Origin: JBAZYZ01 sp964361185 | GTDB taxonomy: Bacteria; Patescibacteriota; Minisyncoccia; Phycocordibacterales; VMEP01 | Assembly: GCA_964361185.1 (NCBI GenBank) | Contig: CAYHZS010000018.1 | Span: 1-14,577 of the forward strand | DNA length: 14,577 nt | Direction of reading: 5' to 3' | In this document: positions 1-6,988 of the stretch, piece by piece | Position numbering within the stretch: position 1 is the stretch's first letter | Layout: each line of letters starts with the position of its first letter | Notes under the pieces: model-generated | The model's input: only the letters and a program-made list of their open reading frames with translations | The model's database searches: none | What the model was told of the DNA's origin: nothing | Position numbers and translations under genes: made by a program

Positions 1-1741
1 CGCCGGGACCGCAACGTCCTCCTGTATCAATGCCGGTTTCATCACCATTCTTTATTCCGTCACTACAGGTGCCAGAGCTACAAGGCGCGTTCGCATCACA
101 CGTTCTGGTCGATGCTGTGCCAGGGCAGGTGCCAGCTACGGGACAACTTGCTGTTTGGGAAAACGGGGATGTTACACCGCAGGACGGACAAGCAGTCGGA
201 AAATACCAGGAATTGTTGTTCCAACAAGTACTTACATTATCTACCCACTCCCAGTTTCCCCAAACCGCTCCGGGGCAAGTGAAGGACCTAGTGCCGGAAC
301 TAGTATATTTACCTCCATCGAAACCTTTACTCGTACACTCAAGTTCGGTTCTCGTTGCTGTTTCCGCGGTTGGTGCGCAAGTTGTGGGCACAACACAATT
401 ATATGATTTAAGAATAACTTTATTATTGCAATCAATAGAATAGGTAACACCACTTGGAGAAGTGGCGCTCGCGGGACCATCCTCTGTCTTCTTTGGGTCG
501 CATAAGGTTCTATCGTAATTTATACACTGTTGGCAGGTGGCAGAATAAGGGCCAGTAGTAGCGCAAACACCAGGTGCATACCGGCACAAACCGCTCCGAT
601 TTGCCGCCGTGTTTGGCGACCCGTCGCAATGCCAGTCAACAATACCGCCAGCTTGCTCGGTCCCGCCGGGAGGGTTTACCGTCCCTGATTTACAAGACGG
701 AGTTGAGGTTAAAACATCGGGACAGAGTCCAGGAATAGAAGTAATGGTAGTAGGGACGCAGGTTTTATAGTATGTGCTCCCAGAAGTATAGTTCGCCAGA
801 ACACCGTCGTTGCAAATGAAATTACCGCTAGGAATGCACTCCACGGCTGTGCAAGAAAAACCGGATGTCCATGTGCAATTAACAGGAGTATAGTACGGGA
901 CCAATTGGCCGTTTCCCAGTAATTCTTCGCCCCATGGCCAGCATGAACAAACGCTTGTGATCGGTATGGTAGTCCCGTTGGGACAAGTCCTGGTAGTAAC
1001 GGCAGGAACAGGGGTAGGCGTAGGAGCAGGACTTTTGACAGTTATGTCAAAACTTGAATTTCCACAACCAGTTTCGCCACATCCGGTAAAACTGACTGTA
1101 TGAGTTCCTGATGTTGAGGGCGTAAACGAAGCCGAGGCGGAACACCCTCCTTCCTCCGAACATTCGCCGACCAAAACATTCTTAAAATAAATATTGGCCC
1201 GAACCCAAGGAGGAGAAGGCGGGTCATCATTGCATCCGAGACCAATCCAGCAAAATACGGTCCCAATGGCGTTAAACGTGACATCAATTATATTCTGAAT
1301 GGAATTTCCACTGTAGGCGGGTTGAGCTCCCATAACCGCGGTAGCTTCAATGTTAACCTGCTCATTTTGGTTATAATCCCCGCTATGCCTGTCGGTCGCG
1401 TAAAAAGTGGCCTCTGCTACGTTATAAAACGGGCCACATGTCGTCCAATAATAGGTATCAAAGTCACTGTAGAAAACAGGGGGGTTAGTCCACCCCGCTT
1501 GAAATGTATAGGGGGTTTCTGCGTCACCGCCTTGGTAGTAAACGTAATTAGTGCAATTTTCAAAGCTATCATATTGATTGCAATACCTGTTAAGGGTTAC
1601 GCAATCCTGTTTGGGAGAGGTAACCGACCAAGTGGTCTCCGCGGCATACGCTCCTTCCCCTCCCATAAAAACCGCCGGCAAGATGATTATCGCCATTAAA
1701 AACGATTTAAATATTTTTGAAATTAAAAATCTTTCCGGCAT
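1..1741 (-). CDS. Cys-rich secreted protein, C-terminus beyond left edge
   Basis: Function not recognised. The frame opens with ATG at 1741 and stays open for 580 codons to the left edge, so the stop is outside the window. Residues 1-33 look like a signal peptide: basic start, hydrophobic stretch around 15-26, and AYA before a likely cut at 33/34. About 40 cysteines follow in 547 residues, with many Thr, Ser, Pro and Gly. A Pro-Thr linker lies at about 237-247 and the most Cys-dense part comes after it. Near the edge the text reads CSDGIKNGDETGIDTGG, which resembles a short Cys motif common in secreted proteins of CPR and other bacteria, here with T where C is usual. It starts 9 bp after the stop of the preceding membrane protein, so the two are probably co-transcribed. 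No Shine-Dalgarno is visible. A surface protein or adhesin, disulfide-rich if folded outside the cell, is the likely role; this is inference. Confidence 0.8.
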   Translation of the reverse strand, partial: MPERFLISKIFKSFLMAIIILPAVFMGGEGAYAAETTWSVTSPKQDCVTLNRYCNQYDSFENCTNYVYYQGGDAETPYTFQAGWTNPPVFYSDFDTYYWTTCGPFYNVAEATFYATDRHSGDYNQNEQVNIEATAVMGAQPAYSGNSIQNIIDVTFNAIGTVFCWIGLGCNDDPPSPPWVRANIYFKNVLVGECSEEGGCSASASFTPSTSGTHTVSFTGCGETGCGNSSFDITVKSPAPTPTPVPAVTTRTCPNGTTIPITSVCSCWPWGEELLGNGQLVPYYTPVNCTWTSGFSCTAVECIPSGNFICNDGVLANYTSGSTYYKTCVPTTITSIPGLCPDVLTSTPSCKSGTVNPPGGTEQAGGIVDWHCDGSPNTAANRSGLCRYAPGVCATTGPYSATCQQCINYDRTLCDPKKTEDGPASATSPSGVTYSIDCNNKVILKSYNCVVPTTCAPTAETATRTELECTSKGFDGGKYTSSGTRSFTCPGAVWGNWEWVDNVSTCWNNNSWYFPTACPSCGVTSPFSQTASCPVAGTCPGTASTRTCDANAPCSSGTCSDGIKNGDETGIDTGGRCGPG

Positions 1742-1750
1742 GGTAAAGGG

Positions 1751-2662
1751 TTAATTTTTGTCTTTTGCAGATTGCTTATTTTGATAAAAATACCGGCCTA
1801 TGGCATAAAGCACAAGCAGAAAAAGCCCTATCCGAACAATAACTCCGGCGTATTTTGAAAGCGCTGTCGGCATGGACACAATTACCGGGAAGCTCTTAAT
1901 GTCAATCTGCTCTCCGGCTGGTGTTTTGAGGATAATATTGACGGCAAACCCCTCGCATTCCTTCCGGCTAGGCNNNNNNNNNNTATTGTCTTCCGCGGCC
2001 CAAAGGTGCCATTTTCTCGCAAATGCGGCGCAATCTTTCCAATTTTTGTCCTTAACCACCGCGTCGAAAACAAGAGGGCTTTCCTCGGACAATACGGTAT
2101 CCTCCGAAAAGACGAGAAGAGTAATTGTGATTTTTTCACCCCAGATGTATTTATCCTTGTTCGGACTGGCTGAAATTATCCTGGCTTTCTGTTTCCCCAA
2201 AAATCCTCTTAGTGAAATTTCGCTTCCAATGATTTTCCCAGTCTTGGAATTTTGGATATAAAAAGAAAATTCATGCGTTCCTTCAGCGTAAAGCGGTGGA
2301 AATTCTACCGGTATCATGACACTTTCCCCGGAACCTACTTCCTTCTCGATGGAAAAGGTAGCGCCACCGGATAGGTCAGTACCGCCAATTTTTACCTCTT
2401 TACCAGTAAGTATGGCGGTAAGCAAGGAGCTTCCATTGTTTTTTATCACGCAAGTAAATACAACCGGAGCGCCCCTCTTTAGGGAAAACGTGTTATCTTT
2501 CGCGACTGGAATAAAACTGGGATTGCATGAAAGAATATTCGTTCCAACAGTCTCCGCAAAAACTGTTTTCACGCATAAACCTACGGACAAAAAAACGGCG
2601 ACAACAAAAACAGCGTAAAAAACTAGGGAAATTCTTCTCTCTAGATTAATCTCGCTTGGCAT
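1751..2662 (-). CDS. Hypothetical signal-anchored beta-rich membrane protein
   Basis: Not recognised as a named family. The 303 residues begin with a basic stretch and a hydrophobic segment at about 12-36 (signal peptide or anchor, possible cut after VFA at 36). A long extracytoplasmic part follows, rich in alternating hydrophobic/polar strands that suggest Ig-like or similar beta domains. One transmembrane helix lies near the C-terminus (about 272-290), then a short Lys-rich tail. The helix followed by a basic tail fits a C-terminal membrane anchor with the domain outside. Ten Ns fall inside the gene (about residues 227-230). The frame reads sensibly on both sides, so the gap length may be about right, but the residues there are unknown. 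It lies between ligA (56 bp upstream) and the Cys-rich secreted protein (9 bp downstream) and is probably co-expressed with the latter. A TATAAT box ends 9 nt before the ATG. Confidence 0.8.
   Translation of the reverse strand: MPSEINLERRISLVFYAVFVVAVFLSVGLCVKTVFAETVGTNILSCNPSFIPVAKDNTFSLKRGAPVVFTCVIKNNGSSLLTAILTGKEVKIGGTDLSGGATFSIEKEVGSGESVMIPVEFPPLYAEGTHEFSFYIQNSKTGKIIGSEISLRGFLGKQKARIISASPNKDKYIWGEKITITLLVFSEDTVLSEESPLVFDAVVKDKNWKDCAAFARKWHLWAAEDNXXXXPSRKECEGFAVNIILKTPAGEQIDIKSFPVIVSMPTALSKYAGVIVRIGLFLLVLYAIGRYFYQNKQSAKDKN
1974..1983. other. Assembly gap (10 Ns)
   Basis: Ten undetermined bases inside the 303-residue membrane protein gene. The flanks are GC-rich (ggctaggc on the left, cttccgcggcc just to the right). 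The translation is plausible on both sides in one frame, so either the gap size is right or the true length differs from 10 by a multiple of three. Confidence 0.98.
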
Positions 2663-2671
2663 ATATGCTTA

Positions 2672-2677
2672 ATTATA
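2672..2677 (-). promoter_or_regulatory. Candidate -10 box, possible leaderless start
   Basis: The minus strand reads TATAAT here, with 9 nt between it and the ATG at 2662. A start site about 7 nt downstream would leave a 5' leader of only a few bases. No strong -35 is seen: TTGTGG is 20 bp upstream, which is too far, and closer hexamers match poorly. Confidence 0.4.
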
Positions 2678-2718
2678 CAAGCCATCGGGGTGAAAAACCA
2701 CAAGGTTCTGCACACGCT

Positions 2719-4758
2719 CTATATCATCTTTAAAAATTGGGCTTCCGTGACAACATTTATTTTCAGCCGGCTGGCATCATTCATCTTATTCTCTCCTGGG
2801 TTGTCTCCCGCTACCACGTAATCAGTTTTTGACGAAACGGAATTTGAGACTTTCCCCCCAAGCACTTTTATTTTCTCTTTGGCTTCATCACGTGACATCT
2901 TTTCAAGCGTGCCTGTCAGAACGAAAGTTTTACCAGAGAGTTTATAGCTCTTAGCTTTTAGCTTACGGGGGCTAGAAATACTCACATGCTTTAAAAGTTT
3001 TCCCAAAACTAAAATGTTATGCTTATCGGCAAACCAATTCGTAATGGATTCCGCGACCTTGGGACCAATTCCTTCGATTTTCTCCAATTCTTCTTTTTGT
3101 ATCTTTTGAAAATTGAAAATTGAAAATTGAAAATTCTCCGCAAGGAGTTCGGCTGTCTCCTCCCCCACGTGCCTTATGCCAAGCGCGTACAAAAATTTGG
3201 GTAAAGTAACTTTTTTTGATTTTTCAATCGCCGAAATAATATTGTCCGCCGATTTTTCGGCAAATCTTTCAAGCGGTTCCAAATCTCCTTTGGTGAGTTC
3301 AAAAACGTCGGCATAGTCCGAAACTAAACCTTTCTGCATCAATTGCTCCACGATTTTCTCGCCGAGTCCGTCTATGTCCATTCCTTTACGACTTACGAAA
3401 TGAATCAAGCGCTCCAATTCCTGCGCGAAACAATTTTTATTCGTACAATAAAGCGCAGCCGATTCTTCCCCTTTCTCGCCAATGGTGCCCTTAGAAACCA
3501 CACTTCCGCAAATTGGACATTTTACGGGCATTTTAAAGGCTTTTTCCCTACCCGTGCGCAATTCCTTGACCACTTCCACTATCTCCGGAATTACATCCCC
3601 CGCCTTCCGGAGTATTACCGTATCGCCTATCTTTACCCCCAAACGCGCGATTTCGTCTTCATTATGGAGAGTAGCGCGCGAGACTGTAGAACCAGCCACG
3701 CGGACAGGACGGAGATGCGCGACTGGAGTAAGCGCGCCCGTACGCCCGACTTGTACGACAATATCTTCCACTACTGTCGTCACTTCTTCCGCTTTGAATT
3801 TGTACGCGATTCCGAAGCGCGGAGATTTTCCGGTAAACCCGAGCACTCCGCACAAATCACGTTCATTTATTTTTATCACTACTCCGTCAATGCCGTATTC
3901 TTCATCTCCTTTTTTATGCGACCACTTTTCGTAGAATTTTTCCGCTTCATCAATTGTCCGAGCGTATTCATAATCGGGATTAACCATAAATCCGAGTTTT
4001 TGGAGAAGCTCCAGTTCTTCTTTTTGAGTCTTTGGTGAGTTATCCCCGACAAACTCTTCTATGTCATACGCAAAAGCCTGCACATTGCGCGAGGCGACAA
4101 CTTTCGGATCAAGCTGGCGGAGCGTCCCTGCCGCCAAATTGCGCGTATTTTGATAAAGCGCTTCTCCTTTTTTCGCGCGTATTTTGTTTATTCTCTCCAA
4201 GTCTGTCTTCTTCATCCAAGCTTCGCCGATTACCGTCATGGAAACTTTTTGCGAAAGTAAAAGCGGAATGCTTCTCACTGTGCGCAAGTTGTTCGTAATG
4301 TCTTCGCCCACTTCTCCATCACCACGCGTAGCCCCGCGGATAAATTTTCCGTCTTTATACGAGAGCACTACTTTGAGCCCGTCAATTTTGAGCTCGCACA
4401 CGTAGGTCGGCTCTTTTTTTATTCCCTCTTTCTCCAAAAACCTAATCGTGCGTTCCCTCCAAGCGTTGAGTTCGGCAAAATCAAAAACATTGTCAAAAGA
4501 CCACTGCCTGACTTCATGACGCACTTTTACGAATTCTTTAATCGGCGCGCCACCTATGCGCTCCGCGGGTGATAGAGCGGACTTAAATTCCGGAAATTCG
4601 TTTTGAAGAGCCGTCAATTCCCGCGCCAAGGAATCGTACGCTTCATCCGTAATCTCCGGCGCATCTCTCTCGTGGTAAAGCTTCTGGTGGTATAAAACCA
4701 GCTTTTCGAGCTTCCGTATGCGCTCCTTGGCTTCCTTTTTGGTCATTTTTACGGCCAT
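2719..4758 (-). CDS. ligA: NAD-dependent DNA ligase LigA
   Basis: Seals nicks in duplex DNA using NAD+, joining Okazaki fragments and finishing repair. All family domains are present in 679 residues, a normal length. The N-terminal Ia region (about 5-75) has the Tyr/His/Asp pattern that binds NMN. The adenylation domain follows, with nucleophile Lys124 in the motif KIDG (124-127). The OB fold is at about 320-400. A four-Cys zinc finger uses C414, C417, C438 and C443. Helix-hairpin-helix repeats lie at about 495-575 and a BRCT domain at about 605-679. Two stretches are unusual: 543-554 (FQFSIFNFQ region) and 599-607 (KLKAKSYKL) are encoded by 7-bp tandem repeats, one inside the HhH region and one in the linker before BRCT. 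It has its own candidate promoter and follows pilX after 159 bp, so its link to the pilus genes may be only positional. ATG at 4758 is used; Met5 at 4746 is an alternative. Confidence 0.97.
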   Translation of the reverse strand: MAVKMTKKEAKERIRKLEKLVLYHQKLYHERDAPEITDEAYDSLARELTALQNEFPEFKSALSPAERIGGAPIKEFVKVRHEVRQWSFDNVFDFAELNAWRERTIRFLEKEGIKKEPTYVCELKIDGLKVVLSYKDGKFIRGATRGDGEVGEDITNNLRTVRSIPLLLSQKVSMTVIGEAWMKKTDLERINKIRAKKGEALYQNTRNLAAGTLRQLDPKVVASRNVQAFAYDIEEFVGDNSPKTQKEELELLQKLGFMVNPDYEYARTIDEAEKFYEKWSHKKGDEEYGIDGVVIKINERDLCGVLGFTGKSPRFGIAYKFKAEEVTTVVEDIVVQVGRTGALTPVAHLRPVRVAGSTVSRATLHNEDEIARLGVKIGDTVILRKAGDVIPEIVEVVKELRTGREKAFKMPVKCPICGSVVSKGTIGEKGEESAALYCTNKNCFAQELERLIHFVSRKGMDIDGLGEKIVEQLMQKGLVSDYADVFELTKGDLEPLERFAEKSADNIISAIEKSKKVTLPKFLYALGIRHVGEETAELLAENFQFSIFNFQKIQKEELEKIEGIGPKVAESITNWFADKHNILVLGKLLKHVSISSPRKLKAKSYKLSGKTFVLTGTLEKMSRDEAKEKIKVLGGKVSNSVSSKTDYVVAGDNPGENKMNDASRLKINVVTEAQFLKMI
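2943..2963. repeat. Heptamer array inside ligA (linker before BRCT)
   Basis: Three 7-bp units: tatagct, cttagct, tttagct. They encode part of KLKAKSYKL between the HhH and BRCT domains. Three units are 21 bp, so units can be gained or lost in threes without breaking the frame. Confidence 0.75.
3107..3134. repeat. Perfect 4 x 7-bp array inside ligA HhH region
   Basis: Four identical tgaaaat units in a row. On the coding strand the repeat reads through all three phases and gives NFQFSIFNFQ, a stretch that looks foreign to the HhH fold around it. It is the most exact array in the window and is therefore probably recent or actively maintained. Confidence 0.9.
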
Positions 4759-4768
4759 AATTAAGCCA

Positions 4769-4796
4769 ATTATAGTAGAAGGGTCGTTAAAAACAA
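4769..4796 (-). promoter_or_regulatory. Candidate ligA promoter
   Basis: The minus strand reads TTGTTT (4796-4791), a 16-bp spacer, then a consensus TATAAT (4774-4769). The -10 box ends 10 nt before the ATG at 4758, so the transcript would start about 4 nt before the start codon. This fits a nearly leaderless mRNA, in line with the lack of a Shine-Dalgarno sequence. Confidence 0.5.
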
Positions 4797-4917
4797 AGGG
4801 TTTAGGAAGAAATTTAAAATGTCTAATTTCAAATTTCTACACAATGCGTAAATACCCTAATGTTTAGAAAATTAAAACATTAAAATTTATTTAAAAATTA
4901 GAAATTTAAAATTATCT
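4797..4917. repeat. AT-rich imperfect inverted repeat between pilX and ligA
   Basis: This stretch holds no gene. Two arms of about 30 bp (about 4809-4838 and 4885-4915) made of aaattta/taattt-type words are roughly inverse to each other. Between them is a smaller hairpin: taatgttt at 4858-4865 pairs with aaacatta at 4875-4882 around a 9-nt loop. No GC-rich stem with a T-run is seen, so I do not call a terminator. Confidence 0.5.
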
Positions 4918-5619
4918 TTAGTAGGTTACCCTTATCCCGCGCTCAATTACGCGCGGGTCAGTAAAATTACAGGTATTATAGCCGTAGGCTTGGATTTTCG
5001 TGTTATCCGCAAACTTTGACACTTCGACTTTAGCGCACGATTTACCCGGAACTACGCTCAAGTAAAAAGTGGTGGTAGCCGCGGAGGCAGTGCGATACGA
5101 GGTATCCCAGGCCTGAAAAAAGTTTCCTTCTGTCAAATGGCGATCTAATTTTATGTCCTGATCCGCACCATTACTAAGCTTTCCGCAAATAACTGGGGAG
5201 GAAGTTATACCCGAAACCGTGGATGTTGGAAAAATACTGGTACCATCGCCAAATCCTTTTATGTCCCAATATAAGGCACATTCGGCTCCGGCATCGGCGG
5301 CATAAAAACCATATTGTGACTCACGGCCGGCAGAAGCAAGTATAACTTCCTTAAGAGCGATATTAAGAAGGCCAAAACTTATGGTAAGCACGATGCTGGA
5401 AACTAGGACTGAAAAAAGAGCCACAAACCCGGACACTAAATTCGGCGCGTCTTTTTTTGTTTCGCCACGAAATGAGAATATGCCCGATGCTTCCGCCAAT
5501 ACATCGACTTTGGATAGATTTTCTTTATAAAAACGAAACAGCGCCGAAATTAGTGTATGGGCAAATCCACCGCCAGTGTGTAACTTATAACTTGTAACTT
5601 GTAACTTTTTTAATTTCAT
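4918..5619 (-). CDS. pilX: PilX-like minor pilin
   Basis: A minor pilin, probably part of the tip or priming complex of the T4P. The hallmark is the segment from Gly64: SGFVALFSVLV, then a long hydrophobic helix (about 65-90), and further on AGRESQYGFYAADAGAECALY, typical of PilX N-terminal proteins including CPR forms. The fifth-residue Glu of classical pilins is absent, as is usual for PilX. Downstream is a globular part with several Cys (C113, C144 and others). The 63 residues before the processing site are far too long for a normal prepilin leader. Their first 13 (MKLKKLQVTSYKL) come from a 7-bp repeat, so the true start may be further in; an in-frame GTG two codons before the Gly is one option. 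It is the last gene of the minor pilin run, 35 bp after pilV. Confidence 0.75.
   Translation of the reverse strand: MKLKKLQVTSYKLHTGGGFAHTLISALFRFYKENLSKVDVLAEASGIFSFRGETKKDAPNLVSGFVALFSVLVSSIVLTISFGLLNIALKEVILASAGRESQYGFYAADAGAECALYWDIKGFGDGTSIFPTSTVSGITSSPVICGKLSNGADQDIKLDRHLTEGNFFQAWDTSYRTASAATTTFYLSVVPGKSCAKVEVSKFADNTKIQAYGYNTCNFTDPRVIERGIRVTY
5581..5608. repeat. 4 x 7-bp array at the pilX start (block A, inverted)
   Basis: Units taactta, taacttg, taacttg, taacttt. On the coding strand they encode most of KKLQVTSYK at the start of pilX. The same heptamer family sits at the start codons of pilV and pilW, but in the opposite orientation. Confidence 0.85.
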
Positions 5620-5654
5620 ATTTTATGCTTCACGTTTTACGCTCAAAGCTTATT

Positions 5655-6266
5655 CTACGGCCAGTTAAAAAGAGTATCGGTAAGGGTAATTGTACTTGAA
5701 ATCCCCGATCCGCCGCTTGTCCAGGAAACCGTGGAGGAAACACTTATTTCGTTGCTACTTACCATCTTAAGGAAAATCTTTCTGGAAAATGGCGTCGGAG
5801 TCCCACTATATCCGTAAATCCCGTTTGTATCTATGGAAAGAGCCTCGCACACGTTGCCTGAACAATCCGAAATAGACAAATCTTTCGGGTTAATTTTGCA
5901 ATTTACCGAATAGCAGTGGGTTTCCGAACCCAAAGCTGAAACACCGAGAGAACCCTCATTCCAGATAATGGGGGTCGACGACAAAACGTTGTTATCCCGT
6001 ATGTTACGCACCAATTCAACCCCTTCTTGAGCCAGATAAGAGGCTGTAACCTGATCTTTGGCGTGACGCGCGGTTGAAAGCGCCTGCGAAGCTATGGACA
6101 TAGGAGCAATTATAGCTATCATCAGCACAAAAATTGCAACCAGAGTTTCCACCAAGGTAAATCCTCGATTACTCTGAAATGTAAAACGTAAAACGTAAAA
6201 CTTTTGTTCCATTTTTGTCTTCACTTTTTGGGCTATACGTTTTAAGTTACAAGTTATAAGTTTCAT
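5655..6266 (-). CDS. pilV: PilV-like minor pilin
   Basis: A minor pilin with the class signature after the processing site: Gly35, then FTLVETLVAIFVLMIAII, with Glu in the usual fifth position of the mature chain. The following AQEGVELVRNIRDNN stretch is typical of PilV-like proteins. The C-terminal part is beta-rich with four Cys (two in HCYSVNCK, two in SDCSGNVC). The 35-residue leader is very long for a prepilin and is encoded largely by two heptamer blocks, at the start codon (6243-6263) and just before the processing site (6181-6201). The in-frame Met19 would give a 17-residue leader and is an alternative start. It sits 11 bp after pilW and 35 bp before pilX, so it is surely in the same transcript. 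It would be cleaved by the PilD encoded upstream. Confidence 0.85.
   Translation of the reverse strand: MKLITCNLKRIAQKVKTKMEQKFYVLRFTFQSNRGFTLVETLVAIFVLMIAIIAPMSIASQALSTARHAKDQVTASYLAQEGVELVRNIRDNNVLSSTPIIWNEGSLGVSALGSETHCYSVNCKINPKDLSISDCSGNVCEALSIDTNGIYGYSGTPTPFSRKIFLKMVSSNEISVSSTVSWTSGGSGISSTITLTDTLFNWP
6181..6201. repeat. 3 x 7-bp array in pilV leader (block B)
   Basis: Three identical gtaaaac units. On the coding strand they read gttttac and encode KFYVLRFTF just before the processing site. Related but decayed copies occupy the same place in pilW (6878-6905) and the gspH-like gene (7580-7607). Confidence 0.85.
6243..6263. repeat. 3 x 7-bp array at pilV start (block A)
   Basis: Units taagtta, caagtta, taagttt, ending one base before the start triplet. 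They encode KLITCNL right after the initiator Met. Confidence 0.8.
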
Positions 6267-6277
6267 GTTTTAAGATT

Positions 6278-6970
6278 TTACGAGTCCAATTTCCTTTGTG
6301 AAACGCTTGTTTGTATATTGAATACCGACTGTATCTGATTGTTATAACGGGCAGTTCCGCCTACAATGATGACGACTTTAGGCTGCAGTCCATCCCCTGC
6401 GCCAGTTCCCGTAACATAGAATTTAAGGTAGTTAACGGTAAGTGGCTGAACGGGAGCTGACGGATTAAATGGAGTAATGGGAAGGAAAGAACCAGCTGAC
6501 CCTGAAGATGAGGACTTCACAATCTGTCCTCTATTGACCGATGCTTCTGTTTCAAGGCGGAAGACAACCTGGTCATTGGGATTACTTGGGCTACCGTCGT
6601 AAGACTCAAAAACAATACTATCCGAACCAAAAGCGGCGCAATCTCGGGGACTTTGGATAGGGGTCGAAGTAAAGTCGCAATGATAGGACGAGCCAACTCT
6701 CAAATTGCGCGCCATATTTTCGATGGCAAAATTCAGATTATCAATTATTGCTCTCATGGTTTGCGCCTTCTTGTTGGCATCGTTTATGGAAACAAGAGTG
6801 GAGATGGAAACAATGGCCACCATGGTAAAAATAGCCACGGAAACCATCATTTCAATCAAGGTATATCCTGATTTATCATAAAACGCAAAACTTGGCGCAT
6901 AAAACTTTCGCTTAGTTTCCGCGTTCTCTTTTTGGGCCGTACATTTTGGATTATAAGTTATAAGTTTCAT
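6278..6970 (-). CDS. pilW: PilW/PilJ-like minor pilin
   Basis: A minor pilin with Gly35 then YTLIEMMVSVAIFTMVAIV: Glu at mature position 5 and a hydrophobic helix of about 22 residues. It is followed by a helical stretch (NLNFAIENMARNLRVG) common in PilW/GspJ-like proteins. The C-terminal part is beta-rich and ends with a FNIQTSVSQR-like strand. Two Cys (HCDF, RDCAAF) may form a disulfide. The assignment to PilW rather than GspJ is by position and general look. The leader is again 35 residues and aligns with those of the pilV-like and gspH-like neighbours (MKLIT..., QK, KFY...F.FY, then S-G). Spacing is 18 bp from the gene before and 11 bp to pilV. The start context AAAACATG is shared with pilV. 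Confidence 0.8.
   Translation of the reverse strand: MKLITYNPKCTAQKENAETKRKFYAPSFAFYDKSGYTLIEMMVSVAIFTMVAIVSISTLVSINDANKKAQTMRAIIDNLNFAIENMARNLRVGSSYHCDFTSTPIQSPRDCAAFGSDSIVFESYDGSPSNPNDQVVFRLETEASVNRGQIVKSSSSGSAGSFLPITPFNPSAPVQPLTVNYLKFYVTGTGAGDGLQPKVVIIVGGTARYNNQIQSVFNIQTSVSQRKLDS
6878..6905. repeat. Degenerate 4 x 7-bp block B in pilW leader
   Basis: Units ataaaac, gcaaaac, ttggcgc, ataaaac. The order matches the block in the gspH-like gene (gtaaaac, ggaaaac, ttgaagc, gtgaaac), so both come from one ancestral block. Confidence 0.7.
6954..6967. repeat. 2 x 7-bp block A at pilW start
   Basis: Units taagtta and taagttt end one base before the start triplet, as in pilV. The corresponding positions of the gspH-like gene (about 7648-7668) hold a decayed version (taaatta, caggtta, tagattc). 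Confidence 0.65.
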
Positions 6971-6988
6971 GTTTTGAGATTTGCTTTT

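Noticed and set aside
30..443. Plus-strand open frame near the left edge
   Set aside because: The minus frame through the same stretch is open for 580 codons, starts with a signal peptide and has ordered Cys spacing, so the plus frame is a shadow.
1974..1983. Frameshift in the 303-residue protein at the gap
   Set aside because: The same frame reads sensibly before and after the Ns and ends with a proper membrane helix.
3343..4038. Long plus-strand open frame (231 codons) opposite ligA
   Set aside because: It is antisense to conserved LigA domains and its translation has no domain-like pattern; it is a shadow of the ligA frame.
4858..4882. Terminator after pilX
   Set aside because: An 8-bp AT-only stem with a 9-nt loop and no T-run is too weak to call.
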